Shown here in pieces: positions 62,038-64,000 of a stretch of 64,000 nt of DNA. The stretch covers positions 124,001 to 188,000 of the forward strand of contig VRMN01000012.1 of the NCBI GenBank assembly GCA_008690995.1, written 5' to 3'. Origin of the DNA: Porphyridium purpureum. Taxonomy: Eukaryota; Rhodophyta; Bangiophyceae; Porphyridiales; Porphyridiaceae. The notes beneath the pieces were generated by a model. It made no database searches. It was not told the DNA's origin and saw only the letters and a list, made by a program, of their open reading frames with translations. The translations under genes and the position numbers were made by a program. How positions within the stretch are numbered: position 1 is the stretch's first letter; every line of letters starts with the position of its first letter.

Positions 62038-64000
62038 GGGATAAAAGAATTTTCCACAGAATATGTGGGCGTGGAGCCACGGCACGGTCTGTACATGAAA
62101 CTGTCTGTGTGTGGTCGCAATTGGCAGAAATTCGAGAACTTTGCGGGGTATCTCTGGAACTTGCCAGCTTCATGTTATGCATCGGCGCGCAGTCAGATGA
62201 TGGGGTGGCGCTCACCGTCCCTGAATGAGTAGAGGATGCCACCCATGGCGATTGCGAAAGGAGGGTATTCTTGTAGGATGGACCACCTCTACAAGCCGCT
62301 CCAACAAGATTCGCAGATCGAAAGAGTGACAGAGCCCTCACATCAAGTACGCATTCATCCTTCATGAGCGAACTCAGCTCGGACATGGCGATGTAAACGG
62401 GCGCCTCTGATTGAGAGGCGCCTCACCGCTCTCCGCTGACCTCAGTTTTCCCCGCCAGACCTTGTTATGCGTCCCTGACGCTGGCATTGGTGTTGCGAAA
62501 CTAAAATGTCCGCTACGATGCATGTGAGACGCCGAAAACGAATGGCGGGAGTTGCAAGGGAGAATGCCTTGATCAGCGAGGCCATAAATCCAGCACTGGG
62601 CTGCAGAACGCACGATTTCTGCGCAGGGTACTCCTTGTTGTACGTTCGAGCCTCCCGTGTAGTCGCGCCCTCGATCTTCTGCCGCTTTCTGCCTAAATTT
62701 ATTTCATCCCGAACGACATGATACTGTCCGATGCTATGGTGCATCTCTATTTGCAGACCGCGCCCTCCGTGCAGTGGCTCTCCCTATTTCTTGCTGCCGA
62801 AGCGATTCTTGTCCTGTTTGGTGTTGCTTCGGTCGACAAGCTGCGCTTGCTGGATCAGTTTGTGTGAGATCCTCTCCTGGGGCATATGGCGGCCTCAATG
62901 CTCCAGTGAAGATCCGGAAGGACGATGGAGATGCGAATGTTGGTGCTCGTGCCATGCAGTGTGATTCTTGCTTTGCTACTCATGCGCACACGCACGACGC
63001 TCTAGGCTTGCTTCCGACTTGACGTGGCCCTGTCATTTTGGCAAGAAAGCGTGCATGTGGAGATTCTCCTCTGGAAACAATCCGAGTATGTATGGCCCTG
63101 TTAGGGCATTCTGATAGTGTTGCTGAGACGACAGACATCGGAATCTGACTTTGACACTTGCACTCAGAACAGTTTCGCACGGCGGTCATGGCTGCGCATG
63201 CGCTGGTTGGTAAGAAGTTCTCATGACGGCGCGGAGAAGGTTTCATTGCGGAACAGGTCTCCTGCTTTCGGGGCGTGTCTGAGCGATAATCTCGAGCCAC
63301 ATCTGAGTGTCTCGCCGGACATCACGCGAACTAAATCGGGTAGTACACACGCCACCCAAGCGGTACCGCGCCAACGGCACCGAAAGGCCGGATGGAAGAG
63401 TGCAAAACTCTCGAAGATCGCTGAGCGCCACTGTCATACAAGCGCAGTTCTAGGCTGCAGAGAAGCAGGTCGCGGTCTTGTCCATCCAGAAAACCAAAAC
63501 GATAAAGAGTGCTGCAGTGGGTCCACGCTGTCAAATTTGGACTCTCACAGCAATCCCTCCATGATGCATCAAGAGACATGGGATTCTCCAGCTCATGTAT
63601 CAGGCCAGTTGCTGTAGGTGTCACAACGACTTCAGCTTCTGTGTACGCTGCGATCTTTCATTCCTGTAGACACCGCGCGCCACATGTTATCCGAAATCTA
63701 ATCCCATCAAGGAAGCGATTTTTTAAGTTTTCTTTCGCCGTTCCCGACAATTGTGATCGCTACACTGTGCAGAGGCCAATGGTCGTCAATTTGTTCCCTC
63801 ATACATTCGGCCTCTAGTGCTCAGCTTTGATGATACAATCTCGTCATAACTCTCACAGCTGTGTCCATCAGAATTTGGGAACGCTATGTAGTCCTCCTGA
63901 CCATGAGCTTCTGACTCCATCAGAAATTTCTACTTTGGCACTGAAATACTCAGAGAACTAACTTTTGTCCTTCTGCGAGCCCTTTCATGTGGCCGTGCGC
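62038..64000. other. Region after Rpn1 without a recognised gene
   Basis: Only short ORFs on both strands, the longest 166 codons (63,117-63,617), none with a recognisable domain. No AATAAA or TATA box stands out. It may be intergenic or hold a gene interrupted beyond the window. Confidence 0.5.

Noticed and set aside
1-64000. tRNA or rRNA genes
   Set aside because: No cloverleaf with a GGTTCGAATCC-type arm and no rRNA-like conserved stretch was found by eye; a tRNAscan run would be decisive.

Overview
The window looks like nuclear DNA of a unicellular red alga, most likely Porphyridium or a close relative. This is inference. The protein genes are long and intronless, intergenic DNA is GC-rich, TATA boxes and AATAAA signals are eukaryotic, and one small protein has a plastid-type N-terminus with an early Phe. 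There are also eukaryote-only housekeeping genes (NF-YB, site-2 protease, proteasome Rpn1), and copia-like relics lie among Tc1 transposons.

Layout. 1-14,174: five tandem same-strand copies of one secreted-protein family; the first is cut by the window edge and the last is split by a solo LTR. Each has a signal peptide, a propeller-like domain, a Pro-rich (Ser-Pro or Thr-Pro) linker, a charged Ser/Asp and Arg-Gly segment and a Cys-rich tail. 14,683-25,018: a LEA-like protein, a transhydrogenase-like flavoprotein lacking the redox cysteines, NF-YB, an Hsp31/DJ-1-like protein, a SET-domain methyltransferase and an ankyrin-repeat protein. 25,570-42,200: a mobile-element graveyard with one decayed Tc1 copy, two Tc1 elements with whole transposase ORFs, clear terminal inverted repeats and TA target sites, and three decayed copia-type LTR relics, one carrying a Tc1 element inside it. 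45,039-52,392: an amino acid transporter, a FAD amine oxidase, an RNase D-like exonuclease, a GNAT/VOC-like fusion and a CRAL-TRIO protein. 52,693-53,110 is a second solo LTR, pointing at the CRAL-TRIO gene. 56,234-62,037: site-2 protease and Rpn1. The last 2 kb show no recognisable gene.

The housekeeping genes have unrelated jobs and do not form a pathway. The strongest candidate for something undescribed is the tandem secreted family: a proline-rich, charge-banded extracellular protein set that is being duplicated, recombined, expanded by Ser-Pro repeats and hit by a retroelement. Its domain plan suits a cell-wall or mucilage glycoprotein, but no function is proven by sequence. A second general observation is a repeated intergenic motif, CACTGTACYTTATG, near many genes.
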